In this document: one piece after another, positions 1 through 8,082 of the stretch
How the letters are laid out: every line of letters starts with the position of its first letter
How positions within the stretch are numbered: position 1 is the stretch's first letter
NCBI GenBank assembly: GCA_022821235.1
Contig: JAJEEA010000348.1
Coordinates: forward strand, 1 to 39,117
DNA: 39,117 bases
Source of the DNA: Vicinamibacteria bacterium
Lineage (GTDB): Bacteria; Acidobacteriota; Vicinamibacteria; Vicinamibacterales; UBA8438
Direction: 5' to 3'
Notes under the pieces: model-generated
What the model was told of the DNA's origin: nothing
Database searches by the model: none
What the model saw: only the letters and a program-made list of their open reading frames with translations
Made by a program: the position numbers and the translations under genes

Positions 1-1
1 G

Positions 2-106
2 CCGCGGCCGGCCGCCGAGGCGGCGCTCGCGTGGCTGCGCGACCTCGAGCGGCAGCCCGCCGTGTCGGCGCTGCCCGAGCTGGTCCGCGAGCCCGTGCCG
101 GCCTGA
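2..106 (+). CDS. 3' end of an unidentified protein (partial)
   Basis: An open frame enters from the left edge and stops at a TGA at 104-106. The visible 34 residues, rich in Ala and Leu and ending ALPELVREPVPA, have the composition of a helical C-terminus in this GC-rich genome. Nothing in them identifies a family. It is on the same strand as the CitE-like gene about 250 bp downstream, so the two could be related in function, but that is only inference. The 107-353 gap shows no convincing gene. Confidence 0.45.
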   Translation, partial: PRPAAEAALAWLRDLERQPAVSALPELVREPVPA

Positions 107-353
107 CGCCGCCGGCGCGCACGCGAGTAGAGGGAAGTAGCGGCGCAGCCCGTGGTGTCTGAGTCTGTCGGCGTCCATGCCGGCCTGATTGCGCCGCGAT
201 CGCTGCACGGCGGTTTCGGGGCTTCCGCCGTAGCCCGCTCGCCGGGGGAGTTCCCGACCCCGGTCGGTCCCGGTCCGACACCGGTCCATGCCGTCGGCGA
301 CGCCGGTTCCGCATGGCGCCGGCCCGCGTCCTTCGAGAGGAATGCCGAAACCC

Positions 354-1238
354 ATGTCGACCACCCCTGATCAGTCTCCGCGACGGCGCGTCCGCCGGTC
401 CGTTCTCTTCGTGCCCGCGGTGCGGCCGGACCGCTTTGCCAAGGCCGTCGCCACCGGGGCCGACGCCGTCTGCCTCGATCTCGAGGACGGAGTCTCGTTC
501 GCGCAGAAGGACGAGGCGCGCGACAAGGCGCTGGCCCTGCTGTCGGACCGCCCCCAGGTGCGCGCCGAGGTCGTCCTGCGCATCAACGAGCCCGGGTCCG
601 AGCTCGGCGAGCGCGACCTCGACGCCCTGCTCGCCTCGGGGGTCCGGCCCGACGCCCTGATGGTGCCCAAGGTCGGCGGGGCCGACACCCTGCAGGCCCT
701 CGAGCACCGGCTCGCCGGCAAGCTTCCCCGTCTGCCGCTGATCGTGCAGATCGAGACCGCGCGCGGCCTCGCCGCCGTCCACGAGATCGCCACCGCGTCG
801 CCGGACATCGCCGTCCTCTTCTTCGGCGCCGTCGACCTGTCGGCCGAGCTGGGCTGTGCCATCGAGTGGGACGCCCTGCTCTACGCCCGCTCCCGGGTGG
901 TGGCGGCCGCCGCCCTCGCCGAGGTCGACGCCATGGACACGCCGTTCATGGACGTGGGGGCGCCGTCCCGGCTCGAGGAGGAGTCCCGCGCCACCCGCCG
1001 CCTCGGCTTCACCGGCAAGGCCGCCATCCACCCCACCCAGGTGCCGATCATCCAGGCCGCGTTCTCGCCCCCGCCCGACGCGGTGGCGTGGGCCCGGCGC
1101 ATCGTCGCCGCCTACGAGGCCAACGAGGGCGGCGTGCTCCTCGTCGACGGCAAGCTCATCGAGCGCCCCGTCATCGCCTCCGCCCAGCGCATTCTCGACG
1201 CCGCGGGGGCCGTCGACCGGGCGGAAGGCGAAGCATAG
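354..1238 (+). CDS. HpcH/HpaI aldolase / CitE-family CoA-ester lyase
   Basis: About 294 aa, the usual length for CitE, malyl-CoA and citramalyl-CoA lyases (TIM-barrel, Mg-dependent, cleaving or condensing acyl-CoA esters). Visible family motifs are LFVPAVRPDRFAKA (residues 18-31), GADAVCLDLEDGV (35-47), RINEPGS (76-82), PLIVQIETARGL (128-139, with the probable metal ligand E134), FFGAVDLSAELG (156-167, D161 the second acid), and GFTGKAAIHPTQVPII near the C-terminus. Substrate cannot be told from sequence; a CitE-like citramalyl- or malyl-CoA lyase or thioesterase is most likely. Start is uncertain: ATG 354 is preceded at about 13 nt by GAGAGGA, ATG 342 sits directly after it, and the frame is open to ATG 288. 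A fragment resembling its last 17 codons recurs at 1805-1876. Confidence 0.9.
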   Translation: MSTTPDQSPRRRVRRSVLFVPAVRPDRFAKAVATGADAVCLDLEDGVSFAQKDEARDKALALLSDRPQVRAEVVLRINEPGSELGERDLDALLASGVRPDALMVPKVGGADTLQALEHRLAGKLPRLPLIVQIETARGLAAVHEIATASPDIAVLFFGAVDLSAELGCAIEWDALLYARSRVVAAAALAEVDAMDTPFMDVGAPSRLEEESRATRRLGFTGKAAIHPTQVPIIQAAFSPPPDAVAWARRIVAAYEANEGGVLLVDGKLIERPVIASAQRILDAAGAVDRAEGEA

Positions 1239-1239
1239 G

Positions 1240-1689
1240 CTACTGGTTTCGTTCCGGGAAGGGTCGTCCCCTGATCGCCTTCAGCTTCAGGAGCGGGTAG
1301 TCGGGATACCGGGGCGTCAGTGTCCGGTTCGTGCAGTCGGCGATCAGGTCGAGGGTTTCGAGGACGACTTGTCCGATCAGGACCTCGCTCAGCGGTGGTC
1401 CTACGACGCAGTCCATTCTCATCGATCGGTTTCCGATGCGCACGGTCACCGGGCCGGCGAGCGGCCGTTCCTCGCGCCGCTCGTCGGCGTAGGTGACGAA
1501 CGCCGTTCCCTGTTGTTCCAGTCCGAGCCGTTCGACGACGTTCTGCGGCAGGACCAGCGTCACCGCACCGGTGTCGACGATCCCGTCGACGGTCGTGTGC
1601 CGAATGTCGGTTTCCCTGCCACTTCCGCGGTTGACCACGGCGCGGTCGTCCGTGTTCTCGAGCAGCACGTCGCAGTGGATCTCTCCCAT
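1240..1689 (-). CDS. Clan AA (retropepsin-like) aspartic protease
   Basis: 149 aa. It begins MGEIHCDVLLEN and carries the single catalytic motif VDTGAVTLVLPQNVVERLGL (D39-T40-G41), the signature of bacterial and archaeal retropepsin-like proteases, which dimerise to supply two aspartates. A second conserved stretch, GPPLSEVLIGQVVLETLDL, matches the usual C-terminal 'LIG..VLE.L' element. No signal peptide, so cytoplasmic. The start at 1689 has AAGG-type ribosome-binding sequence just upstream; a longer open frame continues upstream but has no family similarity. Its stop lies 1 bp from the convergent CitE stop, so it appears wedged tightly behind that gene. The biological role of these small proteases is poorly known. 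Confidence 0.85.
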   Translation of the reverse strand: MGEIHCDVLLENTDDRAVVNRGSGRETDIRHTTVDGIVDTGAVTLVLPQNVVERLGLEQQGTAFVTYADERREERPLAGPVTVRIGNRSMRMDCVVGPPLSEVLIGQVVLETLDLIADCTNRTLTPRYPDYPLLKLKAIRGRPFPERNQ

Positions 1690-1804
1690 CGGCCTTGCCT
1701 TTGATTCCTCCACGAGGGGAGCCTCCCCCCGACCGCGAAACCGCTCATGGGCCAGCGTAGCACGGATACCGGGGCCGCGATCGCCGTCCAGACGGAGGGC
1801 GTCC

Positions 1805-1876
1805 GGCAGGAACGGTCGCCCGCGACCGATCCTCGATGCGGCGGGAGCGGTCGAGCGGGCCGCCGGCGACGCTTGA
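1805..1876 (+). pseudogene. Relic of a second CitE-like gene 3' end
   Basis: This stretch reads RPRPILDAAGAVERAAGDA followed by a stop. The end of the intact CitE-like gene at 1238 reads RILDAAGAVDRAEGEA followed by a stop. Most amino acids agree while many third codon positions differ, as expected for a homologous coding end and not for a recent DNA copy. No further CitE homology is visible upstream except a possible G-x-x-x-R-P remnant. The relic lies across the aspartic protease gene from the intact CitE 3' end and just before a truncated RelE fragment. Confidence 0.5.
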
Positions 1877-2081
1877 CGCCTTCGCATGCGTATCCAGGGG
1901 CATCGTGCCACTCGCGGAGCAGCCGCTGGCGGGAAGCGCCTTGAAGGGAGAACTCCGCGGCTTGAGGCGGATGCGTATCGGCGACTACCGCGTGGTGTAC
2001 GAAGTGCTGGACGACGCGCTCGTCGTGCTCGTTGTGCGTGTCGGGCACCGACGTGAGTCCTACCGGCGACGACGGCCCTGA
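1836..2081 (+). pseudogene. Truncated RelE/ParE-family toxin
   Basis: The C-terminal part is unmistakably RelE-like: LKGELRGLRRMRIGDYRVVY followed by a hydrophobic strand and VRVGHRRESYRR, which holds the basic and tyrosine residues of the mRNA interferase fold. Intact family members are about 85-90 aa and start with a beta-strand and a helical hairpin; here that region is replaced by unrelated sequence overlapping the CitE relic, and only LAEQP and the following residues look native. No antitoxin gene is visible next to it. An 81-aa product could be made from ATG 1836, but it would lack the N-terminal fold, so a decayed toxin is the better reading. Confidence 0.6.
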
Positions 2082-2101
2082 CGGGCGCTCCAATCACTCC
2101 T

Positions 2102-3277
2102 TCACACCGCACCGTCGAACCGGGCGAGCAGGCGGCTGAAGTCTGCGAGGGGGACCGCCTCGCCGGCGCTGCGCGTCTGGCGCTCGTCGCCGCCGTGCAC
2201 CACGGCGGCGGCATCGCAGTCGGGCAGCAAGGTCGTGACCCGCCCGAGGGCGGCGAACCAGTCCGACGCGATGGTGGCGCCCGACTTGATCTCGATCGCC
2301 GCCAGGCGCCCCCCGGACGGGTACAGCAGGTCGCATTCCAGGCCGCGGCTGTCGCGGAAGAAGGAGAGCTCGGGCCGGCGCCCGCGGTTGTAGCCGTGCT
2401 TCAGGGCCTCCGCCACCACCGCGTTCTCGAACAGGGCGCCGCGCAGGGGATGCGTCCGGATCTGCCGGACGCTCTCGATGCCGAGGAGCCGGCTCGCGAG
2501 GCCGACGTCGTGGAAGTAGAGCTTGGGCGACTTGACGAGCCGCTTGCTCACGTTGCCGTGGTAGGGCGGCAGGCGGAACACGATGTAGCTGGCCTCGAGG
2601 ACGGAGAGCCAGTGGCGGGCGGTGGTGTGCGTGACGCCCGCGTCGGCGCCGAGTGACGCGAGGTTGAGCAACTGGCCGATCCGGCCGGCGCACAGGCGCA
2701 CGAACCGCTGGAACGCGTCGAGGTTCCTGATCTCCAGCATGCGGCGCACGTCGCGCTCGACGTACGTCTCGACGTAGTCGCCGAGGGCCTGGGTGGGGTC
2801 GAGCCGCCGATCATGGATGCGGGGATAGAAGCCCGTGAAGAGCAGGTCATCCACACCGGTGGCCGCGGCGGTGCTGCGAAGCTCGTCCAGGGAGAACGGC
2901 AGCAGCCGCAGCAGGGCGGTGCGGCCGGCCAGGGACTGGTCGATCCGATCCGACAGCAGGAACTGGCCGCTGCCGGTCAGCACGAAGAGGCCGTTCCCGC
3001 CGTGGTCGTCCGCGAACGCCTGCAGCCAGGAGAGCAGCGACGGGACGCGCTGGATCTCGTCGAGAATGACGCCGCCGGGCCACGTCGCGATGAACCGCTT
3101 CGGGTCCTCCTCGGCGAACTGCCGGTGGTTCGGCGATTCGAGGTTGACGTAGGCGAGGTCCGGCAGGGCGGTCCGGCAGAGCGTCGTCTTGCCCGACTGC
3201 CGCGGCCCGGTGACGGTGACGAAGGGGTACCGGCGGAAGAGCTTCCCGAGCAGCGGTGCAATCGTCCGTTGGACCAC
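2102..3277 (-). CDS. DUF4143-family AAA+ ATPase
   Basis: 391 aa, typical length for the family. Residues 1-180 form an AAA+ domain with Walker A TGPRQSGKTT (23-32), Walker B GGVILDEIQRVP (68-79) and a sensor strand LFVLTGSGQFLL. The C-terminal half is DUF4143: a helical linker with YVETYVERDVRR, a winged-helix-like segment, then a restriction-nuclease-like fold with LECDLLYPSGGRLAAIEIKSG, whose D, E and IEIKSG match the PD-(D/E)XK pattern. These genes are abundant and patchily distributed in bacteria, and their function is largely unknown; mobile or defence roles have been suggested. The gene is alone, in an accessory patch. A 37-bp palindrome lies 22 bp upstream of its start. Confidence 0.93.
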   Translation of the reverse strand: MVQRTIAPLLGKLFRRYPFVTVTGPRQSGKTTLCRTALPDLAYVNLESPNHRQFAEEDPKRFIATWPGGVILDEIQRVPSLLSWLQAFADDHGGNGLFVLTGSGQFLLSDRIDQSLAGRTALLRLLPFSLDELRSTAAATGVDDLLFTGFYPRIHDRRLDPTQALGDYVETYVERDVRRMLEIRNLDAFQRFVRLCAGRIGQLLNLASLGADAGVTHTTARHWLSVLEASYIVFRLPPYHGNVSKRLVKSPKLYFHDVGLASRLLGIESVRQIRTHPLRGALFENAVVAEALKHGYNRGRRPELSFFRDSRGLECDLLYPSGGRLAAIEIKSGATIASDWFAALGRVTTLLPDCDAAAVVHGGDERQTRSAGEAVPLADFSRLLARFDGAV

Positions 3278-3299
3278 GAAATGTGATCCTAGTCAGGTC

Positions 3300-3336
3300 G
3301 TGCACAAATTGAAAGTGGTACTTTCGATTTGTGCAC
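3300..3336. promoter_or_regulatory. 37-bp near-perfect palindrome upstream of the DUF4143 ATPase
   Basis: Left arm 3300-3316 (GTGCACAAATTGAAAGT), 3-nt spacer GGT, right arm 3320-3336 (ACTTTCGATTTGTGCAC). The 17-bp arms are complementary except for one position. It starts 22 bp before the ATPase start codon and is AT-richer than the surrounding DNA. The position fits an operator or a 5'-UTR hairpin controlling that gene; it could also be a recombination or target site. No gene on the other side needs it. Confidence 0.7.
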
Positions 3337-3378
3337 CGTCGTGCTCGCCCGCACTGACGGATTGCTCCAGTCCCTGGA

Positions 3379-3624
3379 TCACGGCAGGTCGACGGGTTGC
3401 CGCGGCTGTCCGTGTTCGCTGAGGAACGGCTCGATGTCTCCGCCGGGCTCGACGAGCGCGATCAGGTCATGTGGAAATCCGGTCGCGGCGCGGGTGTTCT
3501 CGGCGGCCTGGTCGAGTATCGAGCGGGCCAGGGCCTCGAGGCTGCACCCTCGTCGTTCGGCGCGCCGCCGGACCGAAGCCGGGGTCCTGCCGCAACGACA
3601 CCGCCGGCGGATGCGACCACGGCT
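3379..3624 (-). pseudogene. FitA-like ribbon-helix-helix antitoxin remnant
   Basis: Reading the minus strand to the TGA at 3379-3381 gives VRRRAERRGCSLEALARSIL, then an acidic tail with LVEPGGDIEPF and a final RQPVDLP. This matches the second half of FitA/VapB-type ribbon-helix-helix antitoxins (helix 1, helix 2, then a C-terminal toxin-neutralising arm ending in a VDL-like motif). The N-terminal DNA-binding beta-strand is missing: the frame has no ATG and meets a stop at 3625-3627, where homology passes into the permease remnant. No PIN-domain toxin remains beside it. It is probably a dead antitoxin left in a toxin-antitoxin-rich patch. Confidence 0.5.
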
Positions 3625-3637
3625 TCAGCTACCCGTC

Positions 3638-4264
3638 GTCGGGGTCGTCGGCGACATGCGGAGCAGGCTGCGGAGCGACGTTGCGCCGCCCGTCGTCTTC
3701 GTCCCGTATCGACAGGAAGAGGAGATCGGCGGCCTCTGGTTCTACGTCCGCAGCTCGGCGGGGTCCGACGCGGTGGTGCGCTCCATTCCCGCCGTCGTCG
3801 CCGCCGTCGATCCGAACCTGCCGGCGGCGTTCCCCATGCCCCTGTCCCGGGCGGCCGAGATGAACACCACGGACGACCGCGTGGCGGCGGGGCTGCTGAC
3901 GTCGTTCGCGGCCCTGGCGGCGCTCCTCGCCGCGGTCGGGCTCTACGGCGTGCTCGCCTACGCGGTGGCGCAGCGCACGCGCGAGATCGGCCTGCGCATG
4001 GCCCTCGGCGCGGACGCGGCGCGGCTGCGCGCGATGGTGTTCCGCCAGGTCGGGCGCATGGCCCTCGCGGGCGGCGCGCTCGGGCTCGCGGCGGCCCTCG
4101 CCTTCGCGCGCGTCGCGCAATCGGTGTTCTACGAGATCGAGGGCATGCCGCTCGCCGTCGCCGCCGCCGCGGCGGGACTGGCCGGCGTGGCTCTCGCCGC
4201 CGGGCTCGTGCCCGCCCATCGGGCGTCTCGCGTCGACCCGATGGACGCGCTGCGGCATCGGTAG
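3638..4264 (+). pseudogene. 3' remnant of an FtsX/MacB-type ABC permease (ADOP-like)
   Basis: About 208 codons corresponding to only the C-terminal FtsX domain: the end of the periplasmic domain (VVGVVGDMRSRL, then VFVPYRQ), one membrane segment followed by the conserved cytoplasmic loop AQRTREIGLRMALGADAARL, two further membrane segments, and the C-terminal signature PAHRASRVDPMDALRHR. Such permeases in Acidobacteriota are typically about 800 aa, so some three quarters are missing. An ATG at 3656 could start a fragment, but a three-helix piece without its periplasmic core is unlikely to work. The break lies next to the FitA-like remnant, consistent with loss by recombination in this patch. 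Confidence 0.75.
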
Positions 4265-4302
4265 GTTCCGACGAAAAGCGCCGCCGCTCGGCGCGGGCGC
4301 TG

Positions 4303-5139
4303 TCACGCCGCCGCGGTGACGGCGGTCAGCCGCCCCGAGATCTCGCGCAGGCGAAGCCACTGCTGGTAGTAGAAGGGCAGCAGGGTCACCGACTCGGCGA
4401 ACTCGAAGACGTACATGACGACGGCGAGCACCATGCCGTATTCGACGGTCCGCTCCGCCGCCTCCGCCACCGAGAAGACCAGCAGGCCCACCATCAGCAC
4501 CCAGACGATGCCGAAGTTGGCGGCCTCGAGGTCGGAGAGCTTGATGTTCCAGCGCATCATGTCGCGGAGGTGGCGGCCGACGCGGGCGGGGTCGCCGCTC
4601 TCGACCGCGTCGACCTCGCGTTCGTGCTCGTCGTTGAGGCCTTGGTTGTAGCGGGTCGTCAGGTTCCCGGTCAGGGCGTAGAGGACGACGGTGGCGGCGG
4701 CGACGGCGAGGCAGCCGAGGAACACCGGCCGGTTCAGGGCCGACAGGATGAGGACGGTGCCGGCGAGGCGGATGACGCTGGTGACGAGGTCGGGCAGCGA
4801 GTTCTCGAAGAACTCGACCATCTCCCACAGCATCCCGAGGCGCGCCGTCCTCGTCGACGTGCTCTCGGCCTGGCGGTCGACCAGCTCCTCGCCGAGCCGC
4901 GCGTAGATCCGGGCGTAGGCCCGGCTGTCGACGAGGCGGCGGACGATCGCGATGGCCATGGCCGCGATGCCAAGGCCCGCGAGCTCGTAGAGGCCCTGCC
5001 GCGAGTCGGCGAGCACGCTGTCGATGGCCCGGCCGATGACGAGCGGGAACAGCGTCCAGCCCGCGGCCTCGAGCACGACCAGGGACAGGGTGAGGGCGAA
5101 GCGCCCGGCGAAGCGTCTGAACAGGGTGAGCATCGGCAC
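4303..5139 (-). CDS. ABC-transporter six-transmembrane-domain protein without ATPase domain
   Basis: 278 aa. It begins with a hydrophobic segment (FALTLSLVVLEAAGWTLFPLVIG) and contains further membrane segments near residues 55-75, 120-160 and 210-250, with cytoplasmic helices between, like the transmembrane half of an ABC exporter. The stretch GRAIDSVLADSRQGLYELAGLGI resembles the first extracellular loop of type IV ABC exporters. No Walker A, signature or Walker B motif follows, and the protein ends at TAVTAAA. This matches the stand-alone 'ABC transporter six-transmembrane domain' family; a partner ATPase is not in the window. ATG 5139 and ATG 5133 are both possible starts. It is divergent from the helicase at 5530, across a tandem-repeat region. 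Confidence 0.8.
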   Translation of the reverse strand: MPMLTLFRRFAGRFALTLSLVVLEAAGWTLFPLVIGRAIDSVLADSRQGLYELAGLGIAAMAIAIVRRLVDSRAYARIYARLGEELVDRQAESTSTRTARLGMLWEMVEFFENSLPDLVTSVIRLAGTVLILSALNRPVFLGCLAVAAATVVLYALTGNLTTRYNQGLNDEHEREVDAVESGDPARVGRHLRDMMRWNIKLSDLEAANFGIVWVLMVGLLVFSVAEAAERTVEYGMVLAVVMYVFEFAESVTLLPFYYQQWLRLREISGRLTAVTAAA

Positions 5140-5194
5140 GGTCTCCGGCGGTGTGTCGGCTGCTGCCCGATCCTACGGATCGCGGCGGCGGAAC

Positions 5195-5505
5195 GATGCA
5201 CCTGTCGGTCAACGGCCCACGGGCGCAACGCCCCTGGACCGCCGCGAGGAGTCCCGACTGCCCCGCGGGAAGATGCACGTCGGTGAACGCCCGGCGCCGC
5301 GACGCCCTGGAGCGCCGCCGGGAGCCCCGGACTCCGCGCGGACGATGCACGTCGGTGCACGGCCCGGCGGCGCAACGCCCGTGGACCGCCGCGAGAAGTC
5401 CGAACTTCCCGCGGTCGATGCACGTTTGGTGAACGGGGACCGCCGCGAGGAGTCTCGGAATCCCGGCGGACGATGCCCCCGGTGAAGGCCCGCTGGCGCA
5501 ACCGG
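5195..5505. repeat. About 72-bp imperfect tandem repeat, 4.5 copies
   Basis: Units begin GATGCAC at 5195, 5272, 5344 and 5417, with a last partial unit from 5472. Unit lengths are 77, 72, 73 and 55 bp, then about 34. Shared blocks are GATGCACGTCGGTGAACG at the start, GCGCAACGCC in the middle, and GGACCGCCGCGAGGAGTC near the end. The copies are diverged by substitutions and one 17-bp deletion. They fill the gap between two divergent genes, and the last partial unit ends about 25 bp before the helicase start. No ORF here looks like a real protein, and there are no unique spacers as in a CRISPR array. Confidence 0.8.
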
Positions 5506-5529
5506 CGCGGTGGGGCGACAATCTCCGGC

Positions 5530-8079
5530 ATGACCGCGCCCCTGTTCGACCTGCTCCCGACCCGCGAGGCGTCCAGCGACGACCTCCTCGACCGCTTTCT
5601 CGACTACGTCGACCGGCTGGGCCTGACCCTCTATCCGGCCCAGGAGGAGGCGATTCTCGCCCTGCTCGAGGACCAGCACGTCATCCTGAACACGCCGACC
5701 GGCTCGGGCAAGTCGCTGGCCGCGTTCGCGCTGCACTTCGCGTCGCTCGCCCACGGCCGGCGCTCGGTCTACACCTGCCCCATCAAGGCGCTCGTCAACG
5801 AGAAGTGGATGGACCTGTGCCGCGAGCTCGGACCCGACAACGTCGGCCTCGCCACCGGCGACGCCACCGTCAACCGCGACGCCCCGGTGCTGTGCTGCAC
5901 GGCCGAGATCCTCGCCAACATCGCCCTGCGCGAGGGGGAGGAGGCGGCGGTGGACGACGTGGTGATGGACGAGTTCCACTGGTACGCCGACCGCGACCGG
6001 GGCGTGGCGTGGCAGGCGCCGCTGCTGACCCTGCCGCAAACGCGCTTCCTGCTGATGTCGGCGACGCTCGGCGACGTGTCGTTCTTCGAGGAGGAGCTCA
6101 CGCGGCGCACCGGCCGGCCGACGGCGGTCGTCACCTCGAGCGAGCGGCCGGTGCCGCTGGAGTACGCCTACTCCGAGGAGCCGCTCGCGAAGGCGGTGGA
6201 GCGGCTGGTCGAGGCCGACCGGGTCCCCGTCTACGTGGTCCACTTCACGCAGAAGGACGCCGGCGCGAGCGCGCAGAGCTTCACGAGCCTGCAGATCGCG
6301 ACTCGGGCCGAGAAGCAGGCGCTGGCCGCGGCCGTCGAGGACGTGCGCTTCTCGACCCCCTACGGCCCCCGCGTCCGCACCTGGCTGAAGCACGGCATCG
6401 GCATCCACCACGCGGGGCTGCTGCCCCGCTACCGCGTGCTCGCCGAGCGGCTCGCCCAGCGGGGCCTGCTCAAGGTCATCTGCGGCACCGACACGCTGGG
6501 GGTCGGCGTCAACGTGCCCATCCGCACCGTGCTCTTCAGCCGCCTCTCGAAGTACGACGGCGAGAAGACGGCGGTGCTCACGGCCCGCGACTTCCACCAG
6601 ATTGCCGGGCGGGCCGGGCGCAAGGGCTTCGACGAGCGCGGCTACGTCGTGGCCCAGGCCCCCGAGCACGTCATCGAGAACCGCCGGCTCGCCGAGAAGG
6701 CGAAGGCCGGCAAGAAGGTGGTCCGCCGCCAGCCGCCGCGCGGCAACTTCGCGCCCTGGGACGGGGCGACGTTCGAGCGGCTGGTGCGCGCGCGCCCGGA
6801 ACGGCTCAGGTCGCGCTTCGTGGTCTCGCACGGCATGCTGCTCAACGTGCTGTCGCGCCCCGGCGACGGCTGCGCGGCGATGCGCCGGCTCGTGGGCGAC
6901 AGCCACGAGTCGGACGTGGCGAAGCGCGCGCACCGGCGCCGCGGCTGGCAGCTCTTCCGCGCGCTGGTGGCGCGCAAGGTCGTCGAGATCGTGCCCCGCA
7001 CGCCGGAAGGCTCGCGGCTTCGGGTGAACGTCGATCTCCAGGACGACTTCTCGATGGACCAGGCGCTGTCGCTCTACCTCATCGACACGATTCCGTTGCT
7101 CGACCCCGACGCCGAGAGCCACGCGCTCGATCTGCTCACGCTGGTGGAGAGCATCCTCGAGAACCCGGCCGCGATTCTGTACCGGCAGCTCGCCAAGCTG
7201 AAGGCCGAGGCGGTGGCGGAGATGAAGGCGGCCGGGATGGACTACGAGGATCGCATGGCCGAGCTCGAGAAGCTCGAGCACCCCAAGCCGCTCGCCGACT
7301 TCGTCTACGCCACCTTCAACGACTTCGCCGACCGGCACCCGTGGGTCGGCGAGGAGAACATCCGGCCCAAGTCGATCGCGCGCGAGATGTTCGAGACGTA
7401 CCTCTCGTTCGCCGACTACGTCCGGGAGTACGGGCTCGAACGCATGGAGGGGCTGCTGCTGCGGCACCTCGCGAGCGTCTACAAGGTGCTGCGGCAGACG
7501 GTGCCCGACGGCCAGAAGACCGACGAGGTGGTGGAGATGGAGCTCTATCTGCGGGACCTCGTGCGGCGGGTCGACTCGAGCCTGCTAGAGGAGTGGGAGC
7601 GGATGCGCGATCCCGACTTCCAGCTCGCGCGCGCGGAGGAGGCGGAGCCGGCCGCGCCCGGCCGCGACGAGCCGGTCGACGTGACGCGCGACGCGCGCGC
7701 GTTCACCGCCGCCATCCGCGCGCGCGTGTTCGCGCTGCTGCGCGCGTGGTCGACCGGCGACGACGAGGCCGCGCTCGAGGTCCTCGACTCGGCGCACGAC
7801 GGGGCAGGCGACGCATGGACGGCCGAGCGGCTGTCACGCGCGCGAGAGGCGTTCACGGCCGAGCACGGCGGTCTGCGCCTCGACCCCGAAGGGCGCAACC
7901 GACGGCACACGCACACGGAGCCGTCGGACGACGGCGCGTCGTGGCGGGTGGAGCAGATGCTGGTGGACACGGAGGGGCACAACGACTGGGTGGCGGAGCT
8001 CGAGGTCGACCTCGCCGCCTCGCGCGGCGCCGGCGAGCCGGTCATGCGTTTGCTGCGACTGGAGAGCCTTGCGCCGTAG
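5530..8079 (+). CDS. Ski2-like DEAD/DEAH-box helicase with C-terminal DUF3516
   Basis: 849 aa. Motif [10 protein letters not shown] (54-62), motif II MDEFH (146-150), motif III MSATLGD, and the C-terminal RecA domain with [22 protein letters not shown] and motif [17 protein letters not shown] give a Ski2/HelY-type superfamily 2 helicase, likely acting on RNA. The last ~450 residues (from about [12 protein letters not shown]) match the DUF3516 extension found with these helicases in several phyla. The start at ATG 5530 ([10 protein letters not shown]) is chosen because the protein then opens with the normal N-terminal region; the frame is open further upstream into the tandem repeat and no strong ribosome-binding site is seen. 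It converges with the radical SAM gene, with 3 bp between the stops. Confidence 0.92.
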   Translation: MTAPLFDLLPTREASSDDLLDRFLDYVDRLGLTLYPAQEEAILALLEDQHVILNTPTGSGKSLAAFALHFASLAHGRRSVYTCPIKALVNEKWMDLCRELGPDNVGLATGDATVNRDAPVLCCTAEILANIALREGEEAAVDDVVMDEFHWYADRDRGVAWQAPLLTLPQTRFLLMSATLGDVSFFEEELTRRTGRPTAVVTSSERPVPLEYAYSEEPLAKAVERLVEADRVPVYVVHFTQKDAGASAQSFTSLQIATRAEKQALAAAVEDVRFSTPYGPRVRTWLKHGIGIHHAGLLPRYRVLAERLAQRGLLKVICGTDTLGVGVNVPIRTVLFSRLSKYDGEKTAVLTARDFHQIAGRAGRKGFDERGYVVAQAPEHVIENRRLAEKAKAGKKVVRRQPPRGNFAPWDGATFERLVRARPERLRSRFVVSHGMLLNVLSRPGDGCAAMRRLVGDSHESDVAKRAHRRRGWQLFRALVARKVVEIVPRTPEGSRLRVNVDLQDDFSMDQALSLYLIDTIPLLDPDAESHALDLLTLVESILENPAAILYRQLAKLKAEAVAEMKAAGMDYEDRMAELEKLEHPKPLADFVYATFNDFADRHPWVGEENIRPKSIAREMFETYLSFADYVREYGLERMEGLLLRHLASVYKVLRQTVPDGQKTDEVVEMELYLRDLVRRVDSSLLEEWERMRDPDFQLARAEEAEPAAPGRDEPVDVTRDARAFTAAIRARVFALLRAWSTGDDEAALEVLDSAHDGAGDAWTAERLSRAREAFTAEHGGLRLDPEGRNRRHTHTEPSDDGASWRVEQMLVDTEGHNDWVAELEVDLAASRGAGEPVMRLLRLESLAP

Positions 8080-8082
8080 GTA

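Noticed and set aside
3656-4264. An intact short permease gene from ATG 3656
   Set aside because: Homology begins in the middle of the FtsX family and the periplasmic domain and ATPase partner are missing; a remnant fits better.
4275-4302. Terminator between the permease remnant and the ABC membrane protein
   Set aside because: AGCGCC/GGCGCT can pair, but there is no T-run and GC-rich sequence makes such stems common.
5195-5505. CRISPR array
   Set aside because: The whole ~72-bp unit repeats and there are no unique spacers of constant length; no cas genes nearby.
5209-7467. Long open frame on the minus strand opposite the helicase
   Set aside because: Low-complexity Arg/Ala/Leu translation without motifs; an expected shadow of a GC-rich gene. 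Similar antisense frames opposite 8083-9534, 22092-24692, 25471-27894, 31564-33114 and 35565-37334 were dropped for the same reason.
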